Part shown: positions 52,965 through 62,688 of the stretch, one piece after another
How positions within the stretch are numbered: the stretch's first letter is position 1
Layout of the letters: each line of letters opens with the position of its first letter
Source of the DNA: JACXVD01 sp020446665
Lineage (GTDB): Bacteria; Pseudomonadota; Alphaproteobacteria; Sphingomonadales; Sphingomonadaceae
DNA: 62,970 nucleotides
Direction of reading: 5' to 3'
Assembly: GCA_041396905.1 (NCBI GenBank)
Contig: JAWKXQ010000017.1
Coordinates: 1 to 62,970 of the forward strand
Notes under the pieces: generated by a model
Databases searched by the model: none
The model's input: the letters and a program-made list of their open reading frames with translations, nothing else
Told to the model about the DNA's origin: nothing
Position numbers and translations under genes: made by a program

Positions 52965-55055
52965 ATGCTGCGCCAATATGAACTTGTAGAACGGGTCAAA
53001 AGCTATGAGCCCGACGCTGACGAGGCGCTGCTTAACCGCGCCTATGTCTATACGGTGCAGAAACACGGTACGCAGAAGCGGGCCAGCGGTGATCCTTATT
53101 TCAGCCATCCGGTAGAGGTCGCCGGGCTGATGACCGACCTGAAGCTGGATCAGGAAACGATCATCACTGCGCTGCTCCACGACACAGTGGAAGATACGCT
53201 GGCGACAATCGAGGATATCGAAAAGAATTTCGGCCCTGATGTTGCGCGGCTGGTGGATGGCGTGACCAAGCTCAGCAAGATCGAAGCCATGCCCGAGGAT
53301 GAGCGGGCGGCAGAAAATCTGCGCAAGTTCCTGCTCGCCATGAGCGAGGATATCCGGGTGTTGCTGGTCAAGCTGGGTGACCGGCTGCACAATATGCGCA
53401 CGCTCCACTTCATCAGGAACGAGGACAAGCGCCGCCGCATCGCGCGCGAGACGATGGATATCTATGCCCCGCTGGCCGACCGGGTGGGCATGTATGAATA
53501 TATGCGGGAAATGCAGCTGCTCGCTTTCGAACAGCTGGAACCCGAAGCCTATCGCACCATTACCGGGCGGCTGGAACAGATCCGCAGCAGCGATGGCGGC
53601 CAGGTGGATGCGATTGCGCTGGCGATCAAACAGGCGCTGGCTGAAACCGGGCTGAAGGTCGAGGTTTCAGGCCGCGAGAAGCACCCCTATTCAATCTGGC
53701 GGAAGATGGCAGAGCGGCATGTCTCTTTCGAACAGGTGACGGATATCATGGCCTTCCGGGTCATCACTGAAAGCGAGGCCGATTGCTATGCCGCCTTGGG
53801 TGTGCTGCACCGGACCTGGCAAATGATCCCGGGGCGGTTCAAGGACTATATTTCCACGCCCAAGACCAATGGCTATCGCTCGCTTCACACCTCGCTGATC
53901 TATGAAAATTCGATGCGGGTGGAGGTGCAAATCCGCACCCGCGATATGCACCGCACCAATGAATTCGGCCTCGCTGCGCATTGGGCCTACAAGCAGGGTG
54001 ACCGGCCCGACGGGCAGGTCGGCTGGCTGCGCGATCTGATCGAGATTGTCGATGCCAGCCATGATGCAGAAGAGCTGCTCGAACACACGCGCATGGCGAT
54101 CTATCAGGATCGCATTTTCGCCTTCACGCCAAAGGGCGCGCTGTTCCAGCTGCCCAAGGGTTCGACCCCGGTGGACTTCGCCTTTGCCGTGCATACGGAT
54201 CTGGGTGCGCAGGCGGTGGGGGCCAAGATCAATGGCCGCCACATGCCGCTGCGCACTGTGCTGGGCAATGGCGATGTGGTGGAGATTATCAAGGGCGCGG
54301 ATGCTGCCCCGCAGCTCGAATGGCTGGGTTATGTCGTGACGGGCAAGGCCCGCGCCGCGATCCGCCGCGCTGTGCGCCTGCGCGAGCGGGATGAAGTCGT
54401 CGAGATCGGGCGCATGCTCTATGACGAGATCGTGGCACGTCTGCCGACCAAGATCGGCAAGAAAGCGACAGCCGCCGCGATCAAGCGGCTTGACCTCGAA
54501 GATGAGGATGATCTGATGTACTGCATCGGCGCGGCCAAGCTGGCCGACCGGGAAGTGATGGAAGCGCTGGTGCCCGGTTCCACCGCGCAGTTTGTAGAAG
54601 AGCAGGACTGGCCGCGTCAGGAACGGGTCATTTCCATTCGCGGGCTGACGCCGGGCGTGGGGTTCAAGCTGGCCGATTGCTGCCATCCCTTGCCGGGGGA
54701 CCGGATTGTGGGCCTGCGCAAGGCCAATGAAGGCGTGGTTGTGCACGCGATCGACTGCCTCGAACTCGCCAACGGGATTGACGAGGACTGGCTCGACCTG
54801 TCCTGGGGCAAACGGTCAGGCGGGGCAGTCGGTGCGCTGTCAGTCGTGCTGTACAACCGGCCGGGCACTCTGGCTGAAATGGCGACCATTTTCGCCAGTA
54901 ATCACGCCAATGTGGTCAATCTCGAACTGGTTGAACGTGACAGCCCGTTCCACACCTATGAAGTGGATGTGGAAGTGCAGGATCTCGCCCATCTGACCCG
55001 CATTCTGAGCGGGCTGCGCGCCAGCGAAGCGGTGGCGCAGGCGGAGCGGATTTAG
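52965..55055 (+). CDS. rsh: Bifunctional (p)ppGpp synthetase/hydrolase (RSH, RelA/SpoT)
   Basis: 696 residues, normal length. The HD hydrolase domain is intact (HDTVEDT near residue 72), the synthetase shows GRFKDYI (the R-x-K-D motif of bifunctional enzymes) and PKTNGYRSLH, followed by a TGS domain (FAFTPKGALFQLPKGSTPVDFAFAVHTDLG), a helical/ZFD region with CCHPLPGD and a C-terminal ACT domain. This is the sole stringent-response enzyme of most alphaproteobacteria. Confidence 0.96.
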   Translation: MLRQYELVERVKSYEPDADEALLNRAYVYTVQKHGTQKRASGDPYFSHPVEVAGLMTDLKLDQETIITALLHDTVEDTLATIEDIEKNFGPDVARLVDGVTKLSKIEAMPEDERAAENLRKFLLAMSEDIRVLLVKLGDRLHNMRTLHFIRNEDKRRRIARETMDIYAPLADRVGMYEYMREMQLLAFEQLEPEAYRTITGRLEQIRSSDGGQVDAIALAIKQALAETGLKVEVSGREKHPYSIWRKMAERHVSFEQVTDIMAFRVITESEADCYAALGVLHRTWQMIPGRFKDYISTPKTNGYRSLHTSLIYENSMRVEVQIRTRDMHRTNEFGLAAHWAYKQGDRPDGQVGWLRDLIEIVDASHDAEELLEHTRMAIYQDRIFAFTPKGALFQLPKGSTPVDFAFAVHTDLGAQAVGAKINGRHMPLRTVLGNGDVVEIIKGADAAPQLEWLGYVVTGKARAAIRRAVRLRERDEVVEIGRMLYDEIVARLPTKIGKKATAAAIKRLDLEDEDDLMYCIGAAKLADREVMEALVPGSTAQFVEEQDWPRQERVISIRGLTPGVGFKLADCCHPLPGDRIVGLRKANEGVVVHAIDCLELANGIDEDWLDLSWGKRSGGAVGALSVVLYNRPGTLAEMATIFASNHANVVNLELVERDSPFHTYEVDVEVQDLAHLTRILSGLRASEAVAQAERI

Positions 55056-55369
55056 AGCAATTCCAGCTCCACGCGCACCGGATCACCCGGCGCAAGGTCT
55101 TCGGCGCGCATCACTTTCTTGCTCACCAGCAATATCCATGAGGTGGATTGGTCCTGCGGGAAGACCGAGGTTTTCCAGCGCGTCTCGCCAATCTGCGCCA
55201 TCACCTTGACGGAGCCAAAGCCGCGCTGCCTCCCGAATTCCAGCCGGTGCAGCCTTGCATGCATGGCGATGGCCTCTGCCGTCGCCCCATCAATTCGCAG
55301 CAAGTGATAGATCGCCTTGTCCCCCTGCCAGCGGGTGAGCGGGGCGGTGTGGGTGAGGGTTTCAGTCAC
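55052..55369 (-). CDS. DUF1905 family protein
   Basis: 105 residues from a GTG that overlaps the cyclophilin stop (GTGACTGA). The DUF1905 core is WQGDKAIYHLLRIDG ... GSVKVMAQIGETRWKTSVFPQDQ ... WILLVSKKVMRAEDLAPGDPVRVEL. Longer frames upstream would run through the cyclophilin gene and are rejected. Its stop overlaps the rsh stop (convergent) by three bases. Function unknown. Confidence 0.78.
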   Translation of the reverse strand: MTETLTHTAPLTRWQGDKAIYHLLRIDGATAEAIAMHARLHRLEFGRQRGFGSVKVMAQIGETRWKTSVFPQDQSTSWILLVSKKVMRAEDLAPGDPVRVELELL

Positions 55370-56351
55370 TGCCTGCTGCTGCTTCCACCCGCCGCAATGG
55401 GACTGGCAGATTGCAAATATCTGCTCCGCCAGCGGGCACGATAAAGAAGGGATCGCGCCGGTTGGCACGGGCATCGACATAGCGGGCGAAGGTTTCGCCA
55501 TTCGTGTCGAGATATTCGAATGCGGGCCGCTCGCCCTCGGGCAGGTCGCTGGCGAGCCGGACAGACAGGATCGGCACGCGCTTGCTGGCGTCGAGGTAGA
55601 AGCGCAACGGCCCCTTGCCACGCGGCAGGGCAGAGAGATGCTCGATCCCCTCAATCACCCGTCCGACCAGCGCGATATTGCGATCCAGATGCCGCGGCGC
55701 ATGGCCGATGACGGTATAGAGCGCCTCGCCCGAACCGGTTTCCGGCGACATCCCGCGCGCAACGCCGACCATGCCGTAGCAATGAGTGGGCCATCTCGTT
55801 AACGTTCGGGTCCCGTCCGATATTCCAATGGCGATAGGCCAACCGTCGTCGAAAGTCGCTGAATCAGAGTAGTTGTCGAGAATGTCGGGTTTGGGATGCC
55901 AGAGAACAATATCGCCTTCGGAGCCTGTGGTGACGGAATCGACATACTCATCCTCCCCCATCACCTTCAGCCCTTCCGGCAAAGGCTTGGGCGTTTCGCC
56001 TGCATCCGGATCGGCCGGGTCGCCCCATTGAGTCACATAATTGTCCTGCACACGATAGACTGCAGTCCCGTCATACCAGCCCGCGCGGGCCAGCGTGCGG
56101 ATATTGCTGACCCAGCCTTGCGAAAAAGGCGGCGGCATCAGCTGGATCACTACGCGGCGCTCATTCCCCTCTGCATCGGGCGCGAGGGACATCACCAGCA
56201 GATCCTCCGGTGCAATCGCGATCCATTCCTCCTGCGCCGCCTGTGCGACAATTTCATTGGGGGAAGGCGCCACTTGCGGTGCCTCCTGCGCAGATGCAGG
56301 CAGGCAAAAGGGCAGGGCGAGCACGGCGCTGGCGGCAAGGATTTTCTTCAT
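55362..56351 (-). CDS. Cyclophilin-type peptidyl-prolyl isomerase, exported
   Basis: 329 residues. Signal peptide ending near LPASA. The cyclophilin domain spans about residues 50-290 (RVVIQLMPPPFSQGWVSNIRTLARAGWYDGTAVYRVQDNYVTQWGDP ...YGMVGVARGMSPETGSGEALYTVIGHAPRHLDRNIALVGRVIEG). Several canonical cyclophilin active-site residues are altered from the human type, as in related bacterial periplasmic forms. It precedes DUF1905 with a slight overlap. Confidence 0.88.
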   Translation of the reverse strand: MKKILAASAVLALPFCLPASAQEAPQVAPSPNEIVAQAAQEEWIAIAPEDLLVMSLAPDAEGNERRVVIQLMPPPFSQGWVSNIRTLARAGWYDGTAVYRVQDNYVTQWGDPADPDAGETPKPLPEGLKVMGEDEYVDSVTTGSEGDIVLWHPKPDILDNYSDSATFDDGWPIAIGISDGTRTLTRWPTHCYGMVGVARGMSPETGSGEALYTVIGHAPRHLDRNIALVGRVIEGIEHLSALPRGKGPLRFYLDASKRVPILSVRLASDLPEGERPAFEYLDTNGETFARYVDARANRRDPFFIVPAGGADICNLPVPLRRVEAAAGSD

Positions 56352-56459
56352 CCGGCAAACATGCCACGCAAGCGCGCTGCCTTCCAGCCTGCCCATGCAA
56401 AAACACATGCTTGCCAAGCCACCCCCTCGCGGCTAGGGCCCTGCGTCTGCTGTCTAAGT

Positions 56460-56520
56460 GCGCTCAAGCAGCAAAGCGATAGCGCGAATATTCGCGCTCA
56501 AGCAGCGAAGCGATAGCGCG
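56460..56520. repeat. Two direct 27-bp repeats with an 18-bp central palindrome
   Basis: GCGCTCAAGCAGC(A/G)AAGCGATAGCGCG occurs at 56460-56486 and 56494-56520 with one difference. Where they meet, AGCGCGAATATTCGCGCT (56481-56498) is an 18-base perfect palindrome. They sit directly upstream of the tRNA-Ser gene. Confidence 0.7.
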
Positions 56521-56535
56521 CAAAGAACAGCTTGC

Positions 56536-56626
56536 GGAGCGGTGGCCGAGTGGTCGAAGGCGCACGCCTGGAAAGTGTGTATACGGTAACCCCGTATCGA
56601 GGGTTCGAATCCCTCCCGCTCCGCCA
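56536..56626 (+). tRNA. tRNA-Ser (anticodon GGA)
   Basis: Acceptor stem GGAGCGG pairs with CCGCTCC, the D-arm is GGCCGAGTGGTCGAAGGC, the anticodon loop CCTGGAAAG carries GGA, there is a long class II variable arm, the T-arm is GAGGGTTCGAATCCCTC, and the encoded 3' end is GCCA. Total 91 bases. It is the probable attachment site of the integrase-bearing element downstream. Confidence 0.96.
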
Positions 56627-56738
56627 ATAGCCCTTCCCGGAAGATCTTAGAAACGACTGTTTTCCTTGATTTTCCATGATTCTGCGATATATCTTGTTCC
56701 CTGTTTGTTTCGAATTTTCTCCCTCCATCCCCTTCGAT

Positions 56739-56781
56739 TGGGGGCACCGCTGGGGGCACTGAAACGCAAATCTGGGGGCAC
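56739..56781 (+). promoter_or_regulatory. Three TGGGGGCAC repeats upstream of the integrase
   Basis: TGGGGGCAC occurs at 56739-56747, 56751-56759 and 56773-56781, ending next to the integrase ATG. Direct repeats near the integrase and the tRNA 3' end are typical of arm-type binding sites that tyrosine integrases use, and may also autoregulate the gene. This is inference from position and repetition. Confidence 0.5.
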
Positions 56782-56783
56782 CG

Positions 56784-58070
56784 ATGCTGAGCGAAGTGGC
56801 AGTCCGGCAGGCAAAGCCGAAAAACAAGGACTACAAGCTTTCCGATTCCGAGGGTCTCTATCTCTATGTGACCAAGTCGGGAAAGCGTAGCTGGCGCCTC
56901 AAATATCGGTTTGCTGGAAAAGAACGGCGACTGGTATTTGGTGCCTACCCGGAGGTTTCGCTCAAAGAGGCGAGGGAGAAAAAGGTCGAAGCACGCAAAC
57001 TGCTGGCCGAAGGCCGGGATCCTGGCATCGAGGCCAAGAAGGAAGCGATCAGTCGTAGCCGCGCTGCAGCCAATACGTTTGAACTGATGGCGAGAAGCTG
57101 GTTCGCACTGCAAGAAGATCGTTGGACACCAGTGCACGCGAAAGATGTAATCACCAGTCTGGAGAAAGAAGTTTTTCCTTGGGTTGGTGCGCTTCCCGTT
57201 GCGGAGATCGACGAACCAATGGTGCTCACCGTCCTTCGGAAAATCGAAAAGCGCGGGGCAGTTGAGACAGCCCACCGGGTTCGGCAGCGTATGTCTGCCG
57301 TATTTGTCCATTCCATCGCAGAAGGACATGGTGCGCGTGATCCCGCAGCCGTGGTGGGTAAGGCACTCAAACCAGTTCCTCGTAGCAAGAAGCGTCCTGC
57401 AATCCTCGATGTTGAAGGTCTGAAGGACATGATCCGAAAGACTGAGGTCGAACCCGCTTCGCCTTTGACCAAACTTGCTTCACGGTTCGCCGCCCTGACC
57501 GCGCAGCGGCTTGGCGCGATCCGGACAGTGGCATGGGAAGAGCTGGAGGATATCGACTGGGACAGTCAGCTACCGTGTCCCGAGGCTCTTTGGCGGATCC
57601 CAGCTTCACACATGAAGCTGACTACTGACCTGAAACACGACGAAACATTCGACCATCTCGTGCCATTGCCCCCTGAAGCTGTTGCCGTGCTCAGGGCCGC
57701 ACGGCGATTGACGGGACGTGGTCCGCTGGTGTTTCCGAGCACTCGGAACTCTCGTGTGCCGATGAGCGAGAATACGCTCAGCTACTTCTACAACCGCTGC
57801 GGCTATCAGGGTCGCCATGTTCCCCACGGCTGGCGAGCATCGTTCTCGACGATCATGAACGAGTGGGCAGAGCGGAACGGATCGCCCGGAGACAGGTATG
57901 TCATCGACCTGATGCTGGCCCATATCCCACAAGGCGTATCGGGATCGGAGGGTGCCTACAACCGCGCTGCGTTCCTCGAACGTCGCAGGGAAATTGCCAA
58001 CGAGTGGGCCCAGATGATCTTCGGGTGTTTTTGCGAGCCCGGTAAGTTGTTGAGCTATCCATCTCGGTAG
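56784..58070 (+). CDS. Tyrosine recombinase/integrase of the DUF4102 (P4/ICE) type
   Basis: 428 residues. An N-terminal DUF4102-type DNA-binding region (LYLYVTKSGKRSWRLKYRFAGKERRLVFGAYPEVSLKEAREK) is followed by a core-binding domain and a catalytic domain with Arg in LTAQRLGAIRTVAW, the H-x-x-R box in VPHGWRASF, His in LAHIPQG and Tyr in YNRAAFLERR. All catalytic residues are present. Located about 160 bases after tRNA-Ser, pointing away from it. Confidence 0.93.
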   Translation: MLSEVAVRQAKPKNKDYKLSDSEGLYLYVTKSGKRSWRLKYRFAGKERRLVFGAYPEVSLKEAREKKVEARKLLAEGRDPGIEAKKEAISRSRAAANTFELMARSWFALQEDRWTPVHAKDVITSLEKEVFPWVGALPVAEIDEPMVLTVLRKIEKRGAVETAHRVRQRMSAVFVHSIAEGHGARDPAAVVGKALKPVPRSKKRPAILDVEGLKDMIRKTEVEPASPLTKLASRFAALTAQRLGAIRTVAWEELEDIDWDSQLPCPEALWRIPASHMKLTTDLKHDETFDHLVPLPPEAVAVLRAARRLTGRGPLVFPSTRNSRVPMSENTLSYFYNRCGYQGRHVPHGWRASFSTIMNEWAERNGSPGDRYVIDLMLAHIPQGVSGSEGAYNRAAFLERRREIANEWAQMIFGCFCEPGKLLSYPSR

Positions 58071-58234
58071 ACTGCGCCGAGTCGATCGATGTGCAAGCGA
58101 TCGAGACCGACAATTTCGACTTCGACTGTTACCTCGTTGCCGAAATGATCATTCGTCGGTTCGACGTCCTCGAGCACCCAGTGATCGCCCGCAACGGAAA
58201 CGATGGTGAAACCGCGTGGAAAGTTATCGAGTCG
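58055..58234 (-). pseudogene. Minus-strand coding remnant beside the integrase
   Basis: Frame open from after a stop at about 58235 to a TAG at 58055-58057: RLDNFPRGFTIVSVAGDHWVLEDVEP then NDHFGNEVTVEVEIVGLDRLHIDRLGAV. Codon use is GC-rich at third positions, but there is no ATG and the only internal GTG would give 39 residues. It overlaps the integrase end by 16 bases. I think it is a truncated 3' fragment of a lost element gene, though a small real gene with a rare start remains possible. Confidence 0.3.
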
Positions 58235-58260
58235 TTAGCTTATCCGTATCCGATTCGTAT

Positions 58261-58848
58261 TCATATTGCGCTGTATGCCATCCATCGCCTGAGAACGCTG
58301 CGAACATATCCGGGTGTTTCACGATTTCTTGGAATTCCGCCCGCCCGACTGACCGCTCCGGGGCCGGCATTGTAGGCTGCCAGAGCAAGGTGAATTGCCC
58401 CGAAACGGTCGAGCATCTTCCGTAGATAGCGGGCTCCGCCGTCGATACTCTGGCCTGGGTCATGCCTGTTGGCGACGCCCAATTCACGAGCGGTTGCGGG
58501 CATCAACTGTGCGAGCCCAGCCGCTCCCGCCGAACTTATCGCCATCGGGTCGAAGCGCGATTCTTGCCAAACGAGCGCCTGGAGCAGACGAGGAGGAAGT
58601 TGATACCGTATTTCCGCTTGCCTGATCAGCGGTTCGTAAAGCGCTTCCCTGAATGAACGGCGCGGAGACGGTTGGGGGGCATGAGCTCCATCAGGACTTT
58701 GTGACGACCAATTCTCGTCCAACGAAGTCCGAGGCATTTCGCTCTGACCCAGCCCATGATCGAAAACCTGGAATTCCTGCGCCTGCAGACCGCTGGCACC
58801 GCAAGCGGCTAATGTATACGCGATGACAGTCAATCGGGATAATTTCAT
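58261..58848 (-). CDS. Lytic transglycosylase (VirB1/TrbN-like)
   Basis: 195 residues. Signal peptide-like start (MKLSRLTVIAYTLAACGASGLQAQ), then a Pro/Ser linker, then an SLT domain with catalytic Glu in VWQESRFDPMAISSAGAAGLAQLMP and the family LALAAYNAGPGAV motif. Transglycosylases of this type open the cell wall for conjugation machinery (VirB1/TrbN). It supports the view that the region belongs to a conjugative element. The ATG start is preferred over an extended frame. Confidence 0.88.
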   Translation of the reverse strand: MKLSRLTVIAYTLAACGASGLQAQEFQVFDHGLGQSEMPRTSLDENWSSQSPDGAHAPQPSPRRSFREALYEPLIRQAEIRYQLPPRLLQALVWQESRFDPMAISSAGAAGLAQLMPATARELGVANRHDPGQSIDGGARYLRKMLDRFGAIHLALAAYNAGPGAVSRAGGIPRNRETPGYVRSVLRRWMAYSAI

Positions 58849-58986
58849 CGTGTTCGCCTGATGTCTTGCTACGAATCGCCATAGAACATAAGTAGAACAA
58901 GAACTGTAGGAAAACAGTTTGGCGTTGGCCTGCTGCAGAGGGGAGGGGGCGTTCGACAGGGGCAATTGAATCGCGATGGAGTCGCC

Positions 58987-59900
58987 ATGTCCCTTCCACT
59001 GTCCACCCAATCACGGTCTTCCCTGGAGGACATAGCGCGCCGGATATGCGAATCGCGAGGCGGCAAATGGTCCGGCACAAAGGGCATGGCCTGCTGCCCT
59101 GCGCATGATGACCGCACGCCTTCACTCGGTGTGTCGCTCGGCCGACAGGCCATCCTCTTCCATTGTTTCGCGGGATGCGATCAGCAGAGCGTGCTGGCTG
59201 CTTTGGCGCGTGAAGGCTTCGAGGCGACCTCGCTCTTTTCAGGATCTGCGATCAGTGACGATCCCGTGCCGACCAGAACGCACAAACCTTCGGCAGCAGC
59301 GCTGAGGATCTGGCGCGAGGCGCAAGCTTTGCGTGCCAGTCAGGCAAAGGCATATCTTGAGAGCCGCGGCATCCTCGCCGCATCTCCGGCGCTCCGCTTC
59401 CATCCACGAACGCCGCTTGGCCCGAAGGGACGCACCCGCTTTTTGCCGGCCATGATTGCGGCAGTCAGCCTCGACGAGGGACCGATCGCCGTCCATCGCA
59501 CGTTCCTTTTGGGCAATGCCAAGGCCGATTTCGGCCAAACCGAAGCGCGCGCTCGGCTCCAGGGTGAAAGCTGCTGTCCGCCTCACCTTTCGCTCTCCGT
59601 TCGCGGCAGCCCGCCGCCGGAGTGGGCAGACCGAGGCGCGATGTCGGCGGCCGCCGCTGCTCGGTATTCGTCAGGCGCGACCTCTAGCATGAGCGCTTCG
59701 GCCTCGTCAGCGTGCCTGATGGCGTGACCGAGCTTTACCTCTTCGTCGATCATGATGCTGGCGGAGAGCTGGCTGAGTCGCGTGGCCTGGCGGTTTATGC
59801 CCGCGATGGACGGACGATCCAGGTCCGCAAACCCTCATCACGCGATACCGACTGGAACGACGAACTCACGGCATGGCTGCGCCGCAAAGCGGCGCCTTAG
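58987..59900 (+). pseudogene. Primase/Toprim domain (DUF7146-type) gene, multiply frameshifted
   Basis: The first frame shows MACCPAHDDRTPSLGVSLG...FHCFAGCDQQSVLAALAREGF, the zinc-finger-like primase start, and SRGILAASPALRFHPRTPLGPKGRTRFLPAMIAAV. From about 59525 the frame shifts so that KPKRALG reads in another frame, then again near 59605 (AMSAA fragment), and again near 59690, where ERFGLVSVPDGVTELYLFVDHDAGG resumes with the Toprim Asp pair and runs to 59900. At least three small deletions are implied. It belongs to a family usually next to strawberry-notch genes on sphingomonad mobile elements. Confidence 0.78.
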
Positions 59901-59975
59901 AGGAGAGAGGGCTTCTCGAATTCCTGATCCGGCAGAGGGCGTGTCCCGATGCCCTCATCAGGAGGACGAATTGCC

Positions 59976-62359
59976 ATGTTTCAATCAGACCTGTTTCCCG
60001 CCGGCGATCAGATGCCGTCAGTGCCCCTGGCCTATGCCATCGGCACCAGAATTGCCGAGCTTCTCGCCTCGGGTCGCCACCTTACCCGCGTCGACATTTC
60101 CGAGCTGTTTGCCGAAGAGACCGGCGCTCTGGACTGGGGAAGCGCCTGGACCATCGACGACTACAACAACGCGGTCGAGATTGGCGGTCAGCTGTGGCTT
60201 CGTGAAGCATCGCGCATCGATCTGGCGACAACCGTGCATGAAGCCGAAGCGCGGTTTGATTGGCTCGAAACAGCCTTGCCGCCGCGGCACGTTCGCAGTG
60301 AAACACAGGTCGAGCTCCAGCAGTTCTCGACCCCGCCGATGCTGGCCTGGCTTATGGCGAAGGCCGCAGCAGTCTGCGCGCAAGACACGCTCCTCGAACC
60401 GTCCGCGGGCAATGGCACCCTTGCGCTTTGGGGCAGCGTCCAGAACGCCTCGCTGCTCCTCAACGAGATTGATCCGGCAAGACGAGACGGTCTGGCCCAC
60501 ATCTTCCCGTTGGCCACGATCACCCCACACGACGGCGAATTGGTCGCCGACCTGCTTCGCGGTCCCGTTCCGTCGGTCGTGTTGATGAACCCGCCATTCG
60601 CCCGCAGCCAGGAACGCGGCAAGGACGGCGATACGGCGCAGCGCCATCTTCGTAGTGCAACCCGGACCGTTGCCAATGGGGCTAGGATTGTCGCCATCAT
60701 GCCCGAAGGCTTCGATGCTTCAACTTTCGCCAAGGCGCAGGACGATGCTTCGCTGCTCCTCGATGTGCGCTTGCAGCAGATGTTTCGCCGGACTGGGACG
60801 GGGGTCGCCGTTCGCCTGGTCGTTTTCGACAAGACGCCGATTGCGTCTCTGCCTGCGATCACCGGAAATACCGGCGAAGCCCCAGCGCCAATGTCGCCGA
60901 AGCGCAAAGCTTCATGGAAGGCACAAAGCGCATCCTGGTCTTCTCGGATGCCGGCGGCACGGGGCGTTCCTATCATGCCGACTTGGGCGCCAGGAACCAG
61001 CAGCGCCGGGTTCACTTCCTGCTTGAACCGGGATGGCGCGCCGACAATGCGATTCAGGGTCTCGGCCGTACGAACCGCACCAATCAGGCCTCGGCCCCGC
61101 TATTTCGGCCGGTAACCACCGACGTGAAGGGCGAGCGCCGGTTCATCTCGACCATTGCGCGAAGGCTCGACGCATTGGGGGCGCTTACGCGCGGCCAGCG
61201 CCAGACTGGCGGACAGAACCTGTTCGACCCGGCAGACAATCTCGAAGGCGATTATGCGCGCGACGCGCTCAGCCGCTGGTTCCAGCTGCTCTATGACGGC
61301 AAGCTCGAGGCCACAAGTTTCGGCAACTTCGTCGAACGTACCGGCCTCCGGCTTGAAGACCCCGATGGCGGACTGACCGATAATCTCCCGACGATCCAGC
61401 GCTGGCTCAACCGCATCCTCGCGCTGCCGATCGCGCTGCAGAACGCGATCTTCGACGAATATCTCGGTCTCGTCGATGCGCGGATCGAAGCCGCGCGTGA
61501 AGCCGGGACGCTCGACCAGGGACTGGAAACCGTCAGGGTTGATCGTTTCACGGTCCTTGCCGATGAACTCCTGCGCACCGACCCCGTTACCGGAGCCGAG
61601 ACCCGTCTCGTCTCGCTAGAAGTGACGAGGCACCTTCGGCCTCTGCGATTGCAGCGCCTGGTGCGGATGCTCGAGATCGGCAGCCTGCACGCGATCCCGA
61701 TGCGCAATGCACGCTCGAGGAAGGTCGCACTGTCAGTTCCGGCCCGTCGCCTCATTGCTGACGACGGGGCTGTGATCGAACGTCGGCGCCTCTTGCGCCC
61801 GCTCAAGTCCGCGAACTGGACACTTGACGCACTCGCTGAGAGCCACTGGGAAGAAATTGGCGTCACCGCGTTCACCAGCGCTTGGCGGGCTGAGGAAGAG
61901 GCGGCCGCCGCTTCACCGGTGACCGAGCGCGTCCATCTCGCCACCGGACTGCTGCTGCCGGTCTGGAAACGCCTCCCTGGCGATCATGTCCGCGTTGCCC
62001 GGCTTGTTGCCGAGGATGGTCAGTCGATCATCGGGCGCGAAGTGCTCGAAGTCGATCTCGCGTCGATCGCCGAGACCTTTGGTCTTTCTGGGATTGCTGG
62101 ACCAGCGGCAGAGCAGATCGGCGACCTCGTCCTCGCCAGCGGCAAACCGCTGGGCCTTGCCAGCCACGATCCACTCACTGTGAAGCGCACGCTTGTCGGC
62201 GGCGAACAGCGCCTCGAACTGACCGGGTTCTCCCCGCGTCGGCTCGACTGGTACAAGGGCAAGGGCTGCTTCACCGAGATCATCCGCTACCGCACGCGGC
62301 TGTTTGTCCCCGTCTCTTCGGCCAGCACAATCCTCGGAAGGATTGCAGTTCCGATATGA
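59976..62359 (+). pseudogene. Strawberry-notch methylase/helicase gene with central ATPase region deleted
   Basis: N-terminal part (from the ATG after AGGAGGA): methyltransferase-like domain with LEPSAGNGTLALWG and VVLMNPPFA motifs. C-terminal part, in a different frame from about 60887: ANVAEAQSFMEGTKRILVFSDAGGTGRSYHADL, QGLGRTNRTNQ and PLFRPVTTDV, the strawberry-notch helicase C domain to residue end at 62359. The Walker/DEAD-containing central half of about 600 residues, which normally sits between them, is absent, and the junction (about 60870-60890) also changes frame. Both flanks are otherwise well conserved. Confidence 0.8.
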
Positions 62360-62418
62360 CCTTTCCCGATTGCATAAACTGGTCTATATGCGGACCAAAT
62401 TCAGTCTTAAGGTGATTT

Positions 62419-62688
62419 GTGAAACTGGACAAGCGTATCAAGCCGATCAGCTATCTCAAGGCCCACAGCGCCGACATCATCCGGGAGATCGGTAACGGAG
62501 CCGGGCCGATGATCATTACGCAGAACGGTGAAGCCAAGGCAGTCTTGCAAGACGTCGCCAGCTATGAGCGGGCACAGGAAACACTCGCTCTGCTGAAACT
62601 TCTGGCGCTCGGGCAGGCGGACGTTACAGCAGGCCGCACGCGTCCGCTTGCCGGACTTGCTGACCGCGTTCGTGGCAAGTCAAACTGA
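62419..62688 (+). CDS. Phd/YefM family antitoxin
   Basis: 89 residues from a GTG. The KRIKPISYLKAHSADIIREIG N-terminus followed by GPMIITQNGEAKAVLQDVASYERAQET is the Phd/YefM DNA-binding fold, and the C-terminal tail would bind the toxin. The next gene begins at once after its stop. It would neutralise the toxin and autoregulate the operon. Confidence 0.92.
   Translation: MKLDKRIKPISYLKAHSADIIREIGNGAGPMIITQNGEAKAVLQDVASYERAQETLALLKLLALGQADVTAGRTRPLAGLADRVRGKSN

Noticed and set aside
58091..58375. Plus-strand frame downstream of the integrase
   Set aside because: Overlaps the transglycosylase gene on the other strand and has no family similarity; the minus-strand fragment has better codon use.
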